DNA of 64,000 nucleotides from Candidatus Rokuibacteriota bacterium (GTDB taxonomy: Bacteria; Methylomirabilota; Methylomirabilia; Rokubacteriales; CSP1-6): NCBI GenBank assembly GCA_003221515.1, contig QHSI01000124.1:35807-99806 (forward strand). Direction: 5' to 3'. Positions 55,366-62,746 of this stretch are shown here, piece by piece (position 1 is the stretch's first letter; every line of letters starts with the position of its first letter). The position numbers and the translations under genes are program-made. The notes beneath the pieces are model-generated. The model searched no databases. It was not told the origin of the DNA and saw nothing but the letters and a program-made list of their open reading frames with translations.

Positions 55366-56460
55366 TCAGGCGCGCGCGGGCCGCTCGGGCAGGACGACCG
55401 TGGCGATGCCCGAGGCCGTCGTCTCGCCCCGCTGGTTGTCCGCGTGGAGCGAGAGGTGGACGACGCCGCCGGGCTCCTTGCCGGTCACGGTCCCCCGGCA
55501 CCAGGTGGTGTCGCCGATCAGGTTGTGGCGCAGCACGCGCGCGTTGAGTCGGCGCAGCAGCCCGGCGTCACCCATCCAGTTGGTGACCAGGTGTCCGAGC
55601 CACGCGACGCGCTCGGGACCGTAGTCGTAGGGCCCCGGCACGCCGACGGCGCGCGCCATCGCCTCGTCCCAGTGCACGCGCTCGGGCGGCTCGGGCACCC
55701 CCGACGCGTTCGGGATGCCGAGGGCCGGATGGCGCTCGAACATCGCGAAGGCGTCTCCGTGCGCTCGTACGTAGAGGCTGCCCCACCCCTGGACGAACGC
55801 GATGACCGACGTCACCGTGAGCGGTCCCTTCGCCACGAGCGGCAGCGACTCGCCGACCGTCACCTCGTCCCAGTAGCGCGGCGTGCGCCCCCGGATCTCC
55901 TCGTTCCGGTACGCCGACGCGATCGCCGCGAGCTCACGCTCGGTGTAGCGCGCCGTTTCGGCCGCGCCGTATTTGCCGCGCTCGCGCGCGGTGTCACGCT
56001 CGGTGCGGAAGCACCAGGAGTCGGCCTCGCACACGAGCTCGCCCGCCTGGTTCCGAAACGTGGTCCGGTAGATCTGCTGGATCGCGCGGCGCGCGAACGT
56101 GGACGGCTTCTCGACGAGATCGAGCAGCACGCTCGCGCCGACGACCGTGTCGCCGATCCGGATCGGGCGCTGCCACCGGAAGTCCGTGCCTCCGTACATC
56201 GCGTGGATCCCCGGCAGGCCACCGACGTAGCCGGAGACGATGCGGTCGAGCGCGAACAGGATCGTGGGCGGCGCCACGCCGGCCTCGAGCCAGAACGGAT
56301 TGCGGTCGCCGATGCCGGCCGCCCAGTGGCGCACGGCGTCCCGCGTGGCGACCTCGATGTACGGCGCCGGGCGCCGCGCCGGCACGCCGACACGCTTCCG
56401 CAGGTCGGCCAGCGCCTCGGCCGTGATCAGGGGAAACGCGTGAGCCTTCGGCTCGGCCAT
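55366..56460 (-). CDS. MaoC/FAS1-like double-hotdog acyl dehydratase
   Basis: 364 aa with two hotdog halves. The first has WAAGIGDRNPFWLEAG at the place of the hydratase motif, with the usual His replaced by Trp. The second runs from about residue 200 and includes RVHWDEAMARAVGVPGPYDYGPERVAWLGHLVTNWMGD-type sequence. Such proteins hydrate or dehydrate enoyl-CoA or acyl thioesters; activity here is uncertain because of the changed motif. Co-transcribed with the acyl-CoA synthetase. Confidence 0.75.
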   Translation of the reverse strand: MAEPKAHAFPLITAEALADLRKRVGVPARRPAPYIEVATRDAVRHWAAGIGDRNPFWLEAGVAPPTILFALDRIVSGYVGGLPGIHAMYGGTDFRWQRPIRIGDTVVGASVLLDLVEKPSTFARRAIQQIYRTTFRNQAGELVCEADSWCFRTERDTARERGKYGAAETARYTERELAAIASAYRNEEIRGRTPRYWDEVTVGESLPLVAKGPLTVTSVIAFVQGWGSLYVRAHGDAFAMFERHPALGIPNASGVPEPPERVHWDEAMARAVGVPGPYDYGPERVAWLGHLVTNWMGDAGLLRRLNARVLRHNLIGDTTWCRGTVTGKEPGGVVHLSLHADNQRGETTASGIATVVLPERPARA

Positions 56461-56483
56461 GGACCTAGTCTCTCAAATTTTCC

Positions 56484-56535
56484 CCGCGCCTCAGCCGGCG
56501 GGGCCCCCGCCCCGCGACGGCTTGCGGCGCGCACC
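56484..56535. repeat. GC-rich intergenic repeat, copy 3
   Basis: CCGCGCCTCAGCCGGCGGGG... to GCGGCGCGCAC, about 52 bp. It closely matches the two tandem copies at 15995-16121, in the same orientation, and has a perfect hairpin GCGGGGC-CCCC-GCCCCGC. Like them, it lies just 3' of a minus-strand gene. Confidence 0.8.
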
Positions 56536-56547
56536 ACCCCGGGCGAG

Positions 56548-57696
56548 CTAGAAGAACTCGCGCGTCGCGCGGCGCGCGCCCTCGGCCATGCTGGCGAGCT
56601 TGGCCCACGCGATGTCGGGGTCGACGGCAGCCTGACCCACCCAGGTGCCGAAGCCGCAATCGGTGCCGGCGACGACGTTCTCGCGACCGACCAAATTCGC
56701 GTAGCGGCCGATGCGCTCGGCGACCAGATCCGGATGCTCGATGAAGTTGGTCGTCGAGTCGAGCACGCCGGGAATGAGCACCTTGCCCGGTGGCAGCTTC
56801 ACACGCTCGAACAACCGCCACTCGTGCGCGTGCCGCGGGTTCGACGCCTCCACCGAGAGGCCGCTCGGCCGCGCCGTGAACAGCACGTCGATGATGTCGC
56901 CGAGCGCCACGTCGTAATGATGCGGCCCCTCGTAGTTCCCCCAGCACACGTGCAGCCGCGATCGCTCCGGCGGCACGTTCGCCAGCGCGTGATTGAGCGC
57001 CTCGATGTGCAGGCGCGCCATCTTGCGGAACTCGTCGAGGCTCAGGTCGGCGAACTGGATGTGCCGGCCCATCCCGAGGTCGGGACAGTCGATCTGCAAG
57101 TCGACGCCGGCGCGGGCGACCGCCTCGTACTCCCCCTTCATGGCGTCGGCGATGGCGAACAGGTACTTCTCGTGGCTCGGGTAGTAGTCGTTGCGGAAGA
57201 AGAGCGAGATGACGCCCGGCGAGGCGGCCGACATGAACGCGTGCTCGGCCCCCGACGGACCGCACGCCGCCAGCAGATTGGCCACGTCGGTCTCGGCCGC
57301 GCGCGCGTCGCGCACGCTGATCGGCCCGTCGCACGCCGGCGTGCGGCGCCGAGAGCGGCCGGGATCGCCGAAGACCCGCTTGGCCATCTCCGGGAAATCC
57401 ACGAGGTCTCGATACTGGAGCGGATGGCTCGCGCCGCCGAACCCGTTCAGGCGGTCCTTGACGTACGTCGCGTAGCTCGGCTTGCTCATCTCGCCGTCGT
57501 TGACGATCGCGACGCCGGCGTCGACCTGCTTGCGCACGGACTCGGTCACCGCGTCGCGGATGCGCGCATCGAGCGCGGCGGCGTCGACCGGCACGCCTTC
57601 TTCCTTTGCGAACATCATCCGGATCAGGTCCGGGGGTCGAGGAAGACTCCCGGTGTGCGTCGTGAGAAATCGCTCGACGCTGCGCTGGATCGGCAT
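56548..57696 (-). CDS. Cobalamin-independent methionine synthase (MetE C-terminal)-like protein
   Basis: 382 aa, single TIM-barrel domain. It begins FLTTHTGSLPRPPDL and has the zinc-site residues: His and Cys in LHVCWGNYEGPHH, Glu in SVEASNPRH and Cys in AGTDCGFGT. This matches the short MetE-II-like family used for methyl transfer to thiols or other substrates. It is about half the length of true MetE (about 750 aa). The methyl donor and acceptor are unknown. Confidence 0.85.
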   Translation of the reverse strand: MPIQRSVERFLTTHTGSLPRPPDLIRMMFAKEEGVPVDAAALDARIRDAVTESVRKQVDAGVAIVNDGEMSKPSYATYVKDRLNGFGGASHPLQYRDLVDFPEMAKRVFGDPGRSRRRTPACDGPISVRDARAAETDVANLLAACGPSGAEHAFMSAASPGVISLFFRNDYYPSHEKYLFAIADAMKGEYEAVARAGVDLQIDCPDLGMGRHIQFADLSLDEFRKMARLHIEALNHALANVPPERSRLHVCWGNYEGPHHYDVALGDIIDVLFTARPSGLSVEASNPRHAHEWRLFERVKLPPGKVLIPGVLDSTTNFIEHPDLVAERIGRYANLVGRENVVAGTDCGFGTWVGQAAVDPDIAWAKLASMAEGARRATREFF

Positions 57697-57724
57697 CGCG
57701 CCGCGATGCTAACACAGCGGCCCC

Positions 57725-57748
57725 GACGGGAGTACGAGACGGGAGTAC
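57725..57748. repeat. Tandem 13-bp direct repeat before the propeller gene
   Basis: GACGGGAGTAC occurs at 57725-57735 and 57738-57748 with a 13-base period, ending one base before the ATG at 57750. Each unit holds a GGGAG that could serve as ribosome-binding site. Confidence 0.5.
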
Positions 57749-57749
57749 C

Positions 57750-58679
57750 ATGCGAGGTATGGAGCCACGCATTCTCGTCGGCACCGAGGGCGGGCTCCGG
57801 AGCTTCGGCTCCGTCGAGGTTCCGGCCGACGCGCTCGCCGGCCACACGGTGACGGCGCTGGCCCACGACGGATCCCGCACGTGGGCGATCGTCGACGGCC
57901 GGACCCTCTACGCCTCCGAGAACCGTCGAGAGTGGACCGCGGGCGCTGCCGTCGAGGGTGAGCACGAAGCGACGTGCCTGGCGCCGACCTCGAGGGGGCT
58001 CTTCGTGGGAACGGAGGGTGCTCACCTCCACCGGTTGCAAGCTAGCCGGCTCTCGCCGCTCGACTCGTTCGAGACCGTCGAGGGGCGCCAGACGTGGTAC
58101 ACGCCGTGGGGTGATCCGGCCGACGTCCGCTCCATCGCCGCCGAGCGCGGGGCTGGCGTCGCGATCTACGTCAACGTCCACGTCGGCGGCGTCGTGCGCT
58201 CGCACGACGGTGGTGGCTCGTGGACGCCGACGCTCGACATCGAGGTCGACGTGCACCAGGTCCTGGTCCATCCGTCGCGCCGCGGCGTCGTGCTGGTCGC
58301 GGCCGCCGACGGTCTCGGCGTGAGTCGCGACAGCGGCGCGTCCTGGGATTTCGCCACCTCGGGCCTGCACGGAAGCTACCTCCGCGCGGTGGCGGTGGCT
58401 GGCGATACCGTCCTGGTCACCGCCTCCACCGGGCCGGGCGGCTCGCGGGCGGCGGTCTATCGACGGCCGCTCGACGGCGCGGCGGACTTCGAGCGTTGTG
58501 CGCGCGGCCTGCCCGCGTGGTTCCGCGGCAACATCGACACGGCGTGCCTGGTCGCGGACGGCGACGTCGTCGTCTTCGGCACCGCGGACGGGCGCGTCTT
58601 CCATTCAGGCGACGGCGGAGTGAGCTGGGAGCTCGTCGCGAAGGGACTGCCCGCGATCCACTGCCTCGTCGTCGGCTGA
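57750..58679 (+). CDS. Asp-box (BNR/sialidase-like) beta-propeller protein
   Basis: 309 aa without an obvious signal peptide, so probably cytoplasmic. Asp-box motifs S-x-D-x-G-x-S-W occur at SHDGGGSW, SRDSGASW and SGDGGVSW. Further degenerate repeats (GTEGGLRSF, GLFVGTEGAHLHRL) complete a propeller similar to photosystem-assembly or glycosidase-like WD/BNR proteins. No catalytic residues can be identified. ATG at 57750 (or 57759). Confidence 0.75.
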   Translation: MRGMEPRILVGTEGGLRSFGSVEVPADALAGHTVTALAHDGSRTWAIVDGRTLYASENRREWTAGAAVEGEHEATCLAPTSRGLFVGTEGAHLHRLQASRLSPLDSFETVEGRQTWYTPWGDPADVRSIAAERGAGVAIYVNVHVGGVVRSHDGGGSWTPTLDIEVDVHQVLVHPSRRGVVLVAAADGLGVSRDSGASWDFATSGLHGSYLRAVAVAGDTVLVTASTGPGGSRAAVYRRPLDGAADFERCARGLPAWFRGNIDTACLVADGDVVVFGTADGRVFHSGDGGVSWELVAKGLPAIHCLVVG

Positions 58680-58715
58680 ACGGCCCCGTCAGCATCGTGT
58701 CGAGCCGGGTCGACG

Positions 58716-59183
58716 TCACGGAGTGTAGCGGTACACATTGCTGTCGCGCCGGACAAACCCGAGCCGCTGATAGAGTCGGTTTGCTGCCTCCCGCGAAGGC
58801 CTCGACGTGAGTTCAACGGTCCGAGCACCAAGCCCAAGGGCACGGCGGACAGCGTCCTGACTCAGAGCTTCGCCCACACCACGCCCTCTGACCGCCTCGT
58901 CCACTACCACGTCCTCGATCCAAGCCCGTACGCCCGTCGGGATCCGGAAGACGACTAATGTGAGCAAGCCGACGATGCGCCCGTCTTCCCGTTGGTCTCT
59001 GGCGATCAGGACTGTAGTGGACTGGGCCTCGACGATCTCGCGGATCAGGTCCGGCGTCGGCACGGCTGCGCTCCGCGAAAGCTGTGGGATCAACCGATTG
59101 AAGGCTGCAATCAGCGCATCATCGACCCTGCGTGCCGGGCTGACCTCGATCTCGCCGGCTTGGGGAGCACCACGCGTCCCCAT
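58716..59183 (-). CDS. GNAT-family N-acetyltransferase
   Basis: 155 aa. The acetyl-CoA loop is VVVDEAVRGRGVGEALSQ, followed by ELTSRPSREAANRLYQRLGF, the typical GNAT C-terminal motif. The ATG follows the stop of the DUF1989 gene with no base between, so it is the last gene of a four-gene coupled operon. The target amine is unknown; it may be a product of the operon's pathway. Confidence 0.88.
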   Translation of the reverse strand: MGTRGAPQAGEIEVSPARRVDDALIAAFNRLIPQLSRSAAVPTPDLIREIVEAQSTTVLIARDQREDGRIVGLLTLVVFRIPTGVRAWIEDVVVDEAVRGRGVGEALSQDAVRRALGLGARTVELTSRPSREAANRLYQRLGFVRRDSNVYRYTP

Positions 59184-59780
59184 CTACTCGATCAGGAAGT
59201 GGGCTTCGCGGGTGCGGCCGGTCTTGCCGTTGATCGGCAGGATGTCTTGCGGGCATGCGGACAGCGCGATGACCAGATCCATCTCCGCGCGGAACACCAC
59301 GTAGCTGCCGGGGCTCGATACCGGCTCACCCCACGCGAGCTGTCCGTCGGGCGTCCACGGAATGTTCATGAACAGGTTCAACGACGGCGGCGTGGCTCGG
59401 ATGACGACGCCGAGGTTCGCCAGCGCGGCGTTCAGGTTGTCCTTGCAGTTGTCGTGATATCCCTGGACGCCGAGCAGGCCGTACCGCCATCGATCGCACG
59501 GCGCCATGAGGGTGTCGTGGGCGCAGCCCGACGTGTCCTCGATCAACGTCAGGATGGGACGCCGCTGGTTGGTGACGAATGTGTCGCCGACGGAGGCCGC
59601 GAGCTTCATGAACGAGGCGCGGCTCGCTTCCATCGACATCCACTCCGTCAGGTCGAGGGCGTTGAACGCCCAGGCATCGACCACCTGGGTGCCGTGGCTG
59701 TTGACGACCTTGATGCGCTGACCCGCACTCGCGCGTGCCGCCTTGCCGGATCGCGCCGGGATCGTGGCCAGCTCGGCCAT
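59184..59780 (-). CDS. DUF1989 protein (urea-carboxylase-associated / carboxyguanidine deiminase-like subunit), short form
   Basis: 198 aa from the ATG at 59780. DUF1989 features are GQRIKVVNSHGTQVVDAWAF, the Cys/His-rich CAHDTLMAPCDRW and YHDNCKDNLNAALANLG, and ALSACPQDILPING. In guanidine degradation two such proteins (CgdA and CgdB) form a carboxyguanidine deiminase. The longer partner is at 60304-61158. No guanidine carboxylase lies in the window, so the substrate is inferred. Start and stop couple it to DinB (TGATG) and to the acetyltransferase. Confidence 0.85.
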   Translation of the reverse strand: MAELATIPARSGKAARASAGQRIKVVNSHGTQVVDAWAFNALDLTEWMSMEASRASFMKLAASVGDTFVTNQRRPILTLIEDTSGCAHDTLMAPCDRWRYGLLGVQGYHDNCKDNLNAALANLGVVIRATPPSLNLFMNIPWTPDGQLAWGEPVSSPGSYVVFRAEMDLVIALSACPQDILPINGKTGRTREAHFLIE

Positions 59781-60304
59781 CAGACGGCCCCCCCGGACTT
59801 CTCGCGATAGAAGGAGTTGATGCCGGTGTCGGGGGGCGATCCGCTCACCATCGTGAGCATCGTGGCGAGCTCGCTCCGATGATGGGCCGCGTGCGTCGGG
59901 ACGTGCAGCAGCAGCATCCCGAACGGCCGATTGAACGTGCGACCCTCCGGCGTCTTGCCCTCGAGCGGCCGCCAGAGGTCCGCCTCGGTGATCCCACCGA
60001 GGAAGCGCAGCTGCTCCGCCTCGAGCGTGTCCCACCGCGGCCGGAGCTCGCCGAGCGTCCCGACCTTGAGGCCATACGTGGGATCGCCGCGCGTGAACGA
60101 GGGCGGCCGGCCTCTCCACGTCTCGAGCCAGAACCAGTCGGCGCCATACATGTGCACGAGCATCGCACGGAGCGACGGCTCGCTGAACTGTTTGCCGACG
60201 GGGCGGCCGGCCGCGTCGTCGCCGAGCGCCGCGACGACGTCGTAGAGCCGGCGATTCGCCCAGTGGTGGTAGCTCCAGTATTCGCGGATCAGCTCCACGG
60301 ACAT
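59780..60304 (-). CDS. DinB-family protein
   Basis: 174 aa four-helix-bundle protein from the ATG at 60304. Candidate metal-binding histidines are in MLVHMYGADWFWLE and in HVPTHAAHHRSELATML, the standard DinB/YfiT His triad. DinB proteins include thiol-dependent transferases and metal-dependent hydrolases. It is sandwiched between two DUF1989 genes with one-base overlaps on both sides, so it probably acts in the same pathway. Confidence 0.85.
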   Translation of the reverse strand: MSVELIREYWSYHHWANRRLYDVVAALGDDAAGRPVGKQFSEPSLRAMLVHMYGADWFWLETWRGRPPSFTRGDPTYGLKVGTLGELRPRWDTLEAEQLRFLGGITEADLWRPLEGKTPEGRTFNRPFGMLLLHVPTHAAHHRSELATMLTMVSGSPPDTGINSFYREKSGGAV

Positions 60305-61158
60305 CAGGCGCCCCTTGGTTTGTCGCCGCACTGCAGGCCGTGAGCTCCGCGGTAGTCTGACGCCGCCGGCGACGTCCAGCCTTGCAGCAGCTCGGGCGGC
60401 GGCTCCCAGATCTCGACACCGAGCGGACGGCACGTCGCGAGCGGATCGCCGGCGTCGGGCCCCCACACCGCGACCGAGAGATCGCCGTGGGGACACACCG
60501 AGATCGCGCACAGCACGTCGATCTCGGCGAAGAACTCCAGGAAGTCACTCTTCCGCGCCGGGCTCGGCTTGACGAAGTAGCGCCCCTCTGGCGTCAGGCC
60601 GGTGACCTGGAAGACGTTCAGCACGTCGTGCACGTCGAGCTCGGTGAGCCGGTGGGGCGCCACCGCGCGCACGAGGTTGCTGTGGCAGCAGAGATCGAAC
60701 TCTTCCCCGTTGAGGAGCTTGTGGACGTAGGGATCGCAGCGGGTCCCGAGCAGATCGTGACAGCCGGCGCCGTCCTCGTCGCGGCCGTAGCGCACGCTGT
60801 CGCCGGTGATCGTCAGCATCGGGCGCAGGTACGGCAGGCACGACCACAGCCGGTCGAAGGTCGTGACGTGCGCGCTGTGGAGCTGGCGCGTGCGCGAGGC
60901 CCAGAAGCGCTCGCGCGGGTTGTGCAGGTTCCACACGTTGAGGTCCGCCACCTGCGGTCCTTCGACCGCCGTGATGCGGAAGATCTGGCCCGCGCGTACC
61001 GGCCAGGCGCGACCGGAGCGCCGCGGGACGACGAACTGCTCGACGCGCCGGCGGCCGTCGGCGCGCGCGAGGCGCGTGTAGAAATTACGGTCGACCTCGA
61101 GCGGCGACCCTGATTTGGCTTCGTAGATGATCCGGGGCTGCACGTGTTTGGCGCTCAA
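60304..61158 (-). CDS. DUF1989 protein (urea-carboxylase-associated / carboxyguanidine deiminase-like subunit), long form
   Basis: 284 aa from a TTG at 61158. It has the DUF1989 core GPQVADLNVWNLHNPRERFW, GCHDLLGTRCDPYV, DLCCHSNLVRAV and LCAISVCPHGDLS, plus an N-terminal extension. First gene of the coupled DUF1989-DinB-DUF1989-GNAT operon, which diverges from the Liv-type transporter genes. A heterodimer with the short form is likely by analogy with CgdA/CgdB. Confidence 0.85.
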   Translation of the reverse strand: MSAKHVQPRIIYEAKSGSPLEVDRNFYTRLARADGRRRVEQFVVPRRSGRAWPVRAGQIFRITAVEGPQVADLNVWNLHNPRERFWASRTRQLHSAHVTTFDRLWSCLPYLRPMLTITGDSVRYGRDEDGAGCHDLLGTRCDPYVHKLLNGEEFDLCCHSNLVRAVAPHRLTELDVHDVLNVFQVTGLTPEGRYFVKPSPARKSDFLEFFAEIDVLCAISVCPHGDLSVAVWGPDAGDPLATCRPLGVEIWEPPPELLQGWTSPAASDYRGAHGLQCGDKPRGA

Positions 61159-61209
61159 TCCCTCTCGACTCCCCCCTCATTGTCCTTCCCGCGGGCAGTC
61201 GCGCGAGCG

Positions 61210-61236
61210 TTGACAACTGCCGAGGTGCCATAGTCT
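61210..61236 (+). promoter_or_regulatory. Candidate promoter of the Liv-type transporter genes
   Basis: TTGACA (61210-61215) and TAGTCT (61231-61236) with a short 15-nt spacer. The symmetric GTTGACAAC around the -35 also gives TTGTCA on the other strand, toward the DUF1989 operon. The remaining 134-base divergent region shows no riboswitch that I recognise. Confidence 0.4.
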
Positions 61237-61292
61237 CATACCCGCCGTCCCCATCGAGGGCCGCATCCTACTGCCGAGCAGGGAGGACCAGC

Positions 61293-62558
61293 ATGAGACC
61301 GTTCCGAATCGCCGCCGTCGCCGTCGCGCTGCTGAGCTTCGTCATCGGTGTCAGTAGCGCCGACGCCCAGCAGTGTCCCAAGGGCAAGCTTCGCCTGTAC
61401 ACGTCGTGGCCGATGCAAGGGGCGATGATCCCCGAGGGCACGGGCATGAAGAACGGCGTGGACCTCGCGGTGTCCGAAGCGGGCGGCGTGGTCGCGGGCT
61501 ACTGCCTGGAAGTGGTGAACCTCGACGACGCTTCGCCCCAGACGGGTAAGTGGGACGGCGCGGTCGAGGCCGAGAATGCGAACAAGGCGGTGGGTGATCC
61601 GCTGGCGATCGTCTACATCGGCACCTACAACTCCGGAGCGGCCAAGGTCTCCATCCCGATCAACAACCGCGCCCACATGGCGCAGATCACGCCGGCCAAC
61701 ACGTATCCCGGCCTCACCAAGAAGCGCGGCGCGGCGCCCGGCGAGCCGGAGATCTATCGGCCCGGCGGCTTCGTGAACTACTTTCGCCCGGTGCCGGCCG
61801 ACGACATCCAGGGCGCCGTCGGCGCGAAGTGGGCCAAGCGCCTGGGCGCCAAGAAGGTCTACATCCTCAACGACCAGGAGCTCTACGGCAAAGGCATCGC
61901 CGACGTCTTCGAGGTGATGGCCAAGAAGCTCGGGCTGCCGGTCGTCGCCAACGAGGGCATCGACTGGAAGCAGCCGGACCAGAAGCCGGTGCTCACCAAG
62001 ATCCGCGCGTCGGGCGCCGACCTCGTCTACATGGGCGGCGTCATCGAGACGGGCGCCCAGGTCGTGATCCGACAGATGAAGGAGGTGGGTCTGGTCGCGC
62101 CGCGGGTCCGCTTCGTCGGGCCGGACGGGCTCCTCGAGGAAGAGCTGCTCAAGGGCGCCACCTGCGACGCCGCGCTCGCCACGGAGATGCGCGTCACGTT
62201 CGCCGGGCTGCCGTTCGAGAAGATGCGGGGCGTCGGCGCCAAGACCTACGAAACCTACAAGTCGAAGTTCGGCAAGGAGCCGACCGCCTACGCGCTCTAC
62301 GCGGCCGAGGCCGGACGCGTGGCGATCGAGGGCATCCGCCGCGCCGCGCCAGAGATCGAGAAGGCGAAGGACGTCACCGAGAAGCGCGAGGCGGTGCGCA
62401 AGGCGATCGCCGCCACCAAGAACTTCGACGGCATCAACGGCAAGTGGAACTTCGACGAGAACGGCGACGTCGACTACGACACCATGTCCGGCTTCAAGGT
62501 CGTGAAGGCCGACGGGCCGATCGGCTGCAAGTTCCAGTTCGAGACCATCCTCGAATAG
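61293..62558 (+). CDS. Branched-chain-amino-acid-type ABC substrate-binding protein (Peripla_BP_6)
   Basis: 421 aa with a signal peptide ending SSADAQ and GGGAGGA five bases before the ATG. It has the LivJ-like fold, with MQGAMIPEGTGMKNGVDLAVSEAGG, YIGTYNSGAAKVSIPINN and the second-lobe AKRLGAKKVYILNDQELYGKGI. Family members bind amino acids, urea, amides or aromatic acids. The neighbouring DUF1989 operon suggests a nitrogen compound. Confidence 0.9.
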   Translation: MRPFRIAAVAVALLSFVIGVSSADAQQCPKGKLRLYTSWPMQGAMIPEGTGMKNGVDLAVSEAGGVVAGYCLEVVNLDDASPQTGKWDGAVEAENANKAVGDPLAIVYIGTYNSGAAKVSIPINNRAHMAQITPANTYPGLTKKRGAAPGEPEIYRPGGFVNYFRPVPADDIQGAVGAKWAKRLGAKKVYILNDQELYGKGIADVFEVMAKKLGLPVVANEGIDWKQPDQKPVLTKIRASGADLVYMGGVIETGAQVVIRQMKEVGLVAPRVRFVGPDGLLEEELLKGATCDAALATEMRVTFAGLPFEKMRGVGAKTYETYKSKFGKEPTAYALYAAEAGRVAIEGIRRAAPEIEKAKDVTEKREAVRKAIAATKNFDGINGKWNFDENGDVDYDTMSGFKVVKADGPIGCKFQFETILE

Positions 62559-62586
62559 CGCCCCGGAGCACGCAGAATGTCGATGA

Positions 62587-62609
62587 GCGCCCCGGCTCCG
62601 CCGGGGCGC
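62587..62609 (+). terminator. GC hairpin after the binding-protein gene
   Basis: Perfect 9-bp arms GCGCCCCGG (62587-62595) and CCGGGGCGC (62601-62609) with a 5-nt loop, 28 bases after the stop. No U-tract follows, so it is more likely an RNA 3'-end stabiliser or partial terminator than an intrinsic terminator. Confidence 0.5.
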
Positions 62610-62719
62610 GACAAACCTCCCGGGAGCGCAGACGCCGCCATCTCGGGACTCCCCGACACCGCATCGCCAAATCGAGGCGCGCCACGGCCGTGCCGGGGCG
62701 CGTCCGAGCGTTGGGGGGT

Positions 62720-62746
62720 TTGGGGGGCCATGACGGGGCCCCCCAA
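62720..62746 (+). promoter_or_regulatory. 10-bp GC hairpin directly before the livH start codon
   Basis: TTGGGGGGCC (62720-62729) pairs perfectly with GGCCCCCCAA (62737-62746) over a 7-nt loop. The GTG of livH is the next base. The loop contains an ATG that opens a six-codon frame (62730-62750) overlapping the livH start. It could block translation of livH or slow transcription between binding-protein and permease genes. Confidence 0.6.

Noticed and set aside
61159..61292. Guanidine riboswitch in the divergent region beside the DUF1989 operon
   Set aside because: The region is short and I could not find the conserved guanidine-I, -II (ACGR loop pair) or -III features; only a -35-like palindrome and a Shine-Dalgarno site are visible.
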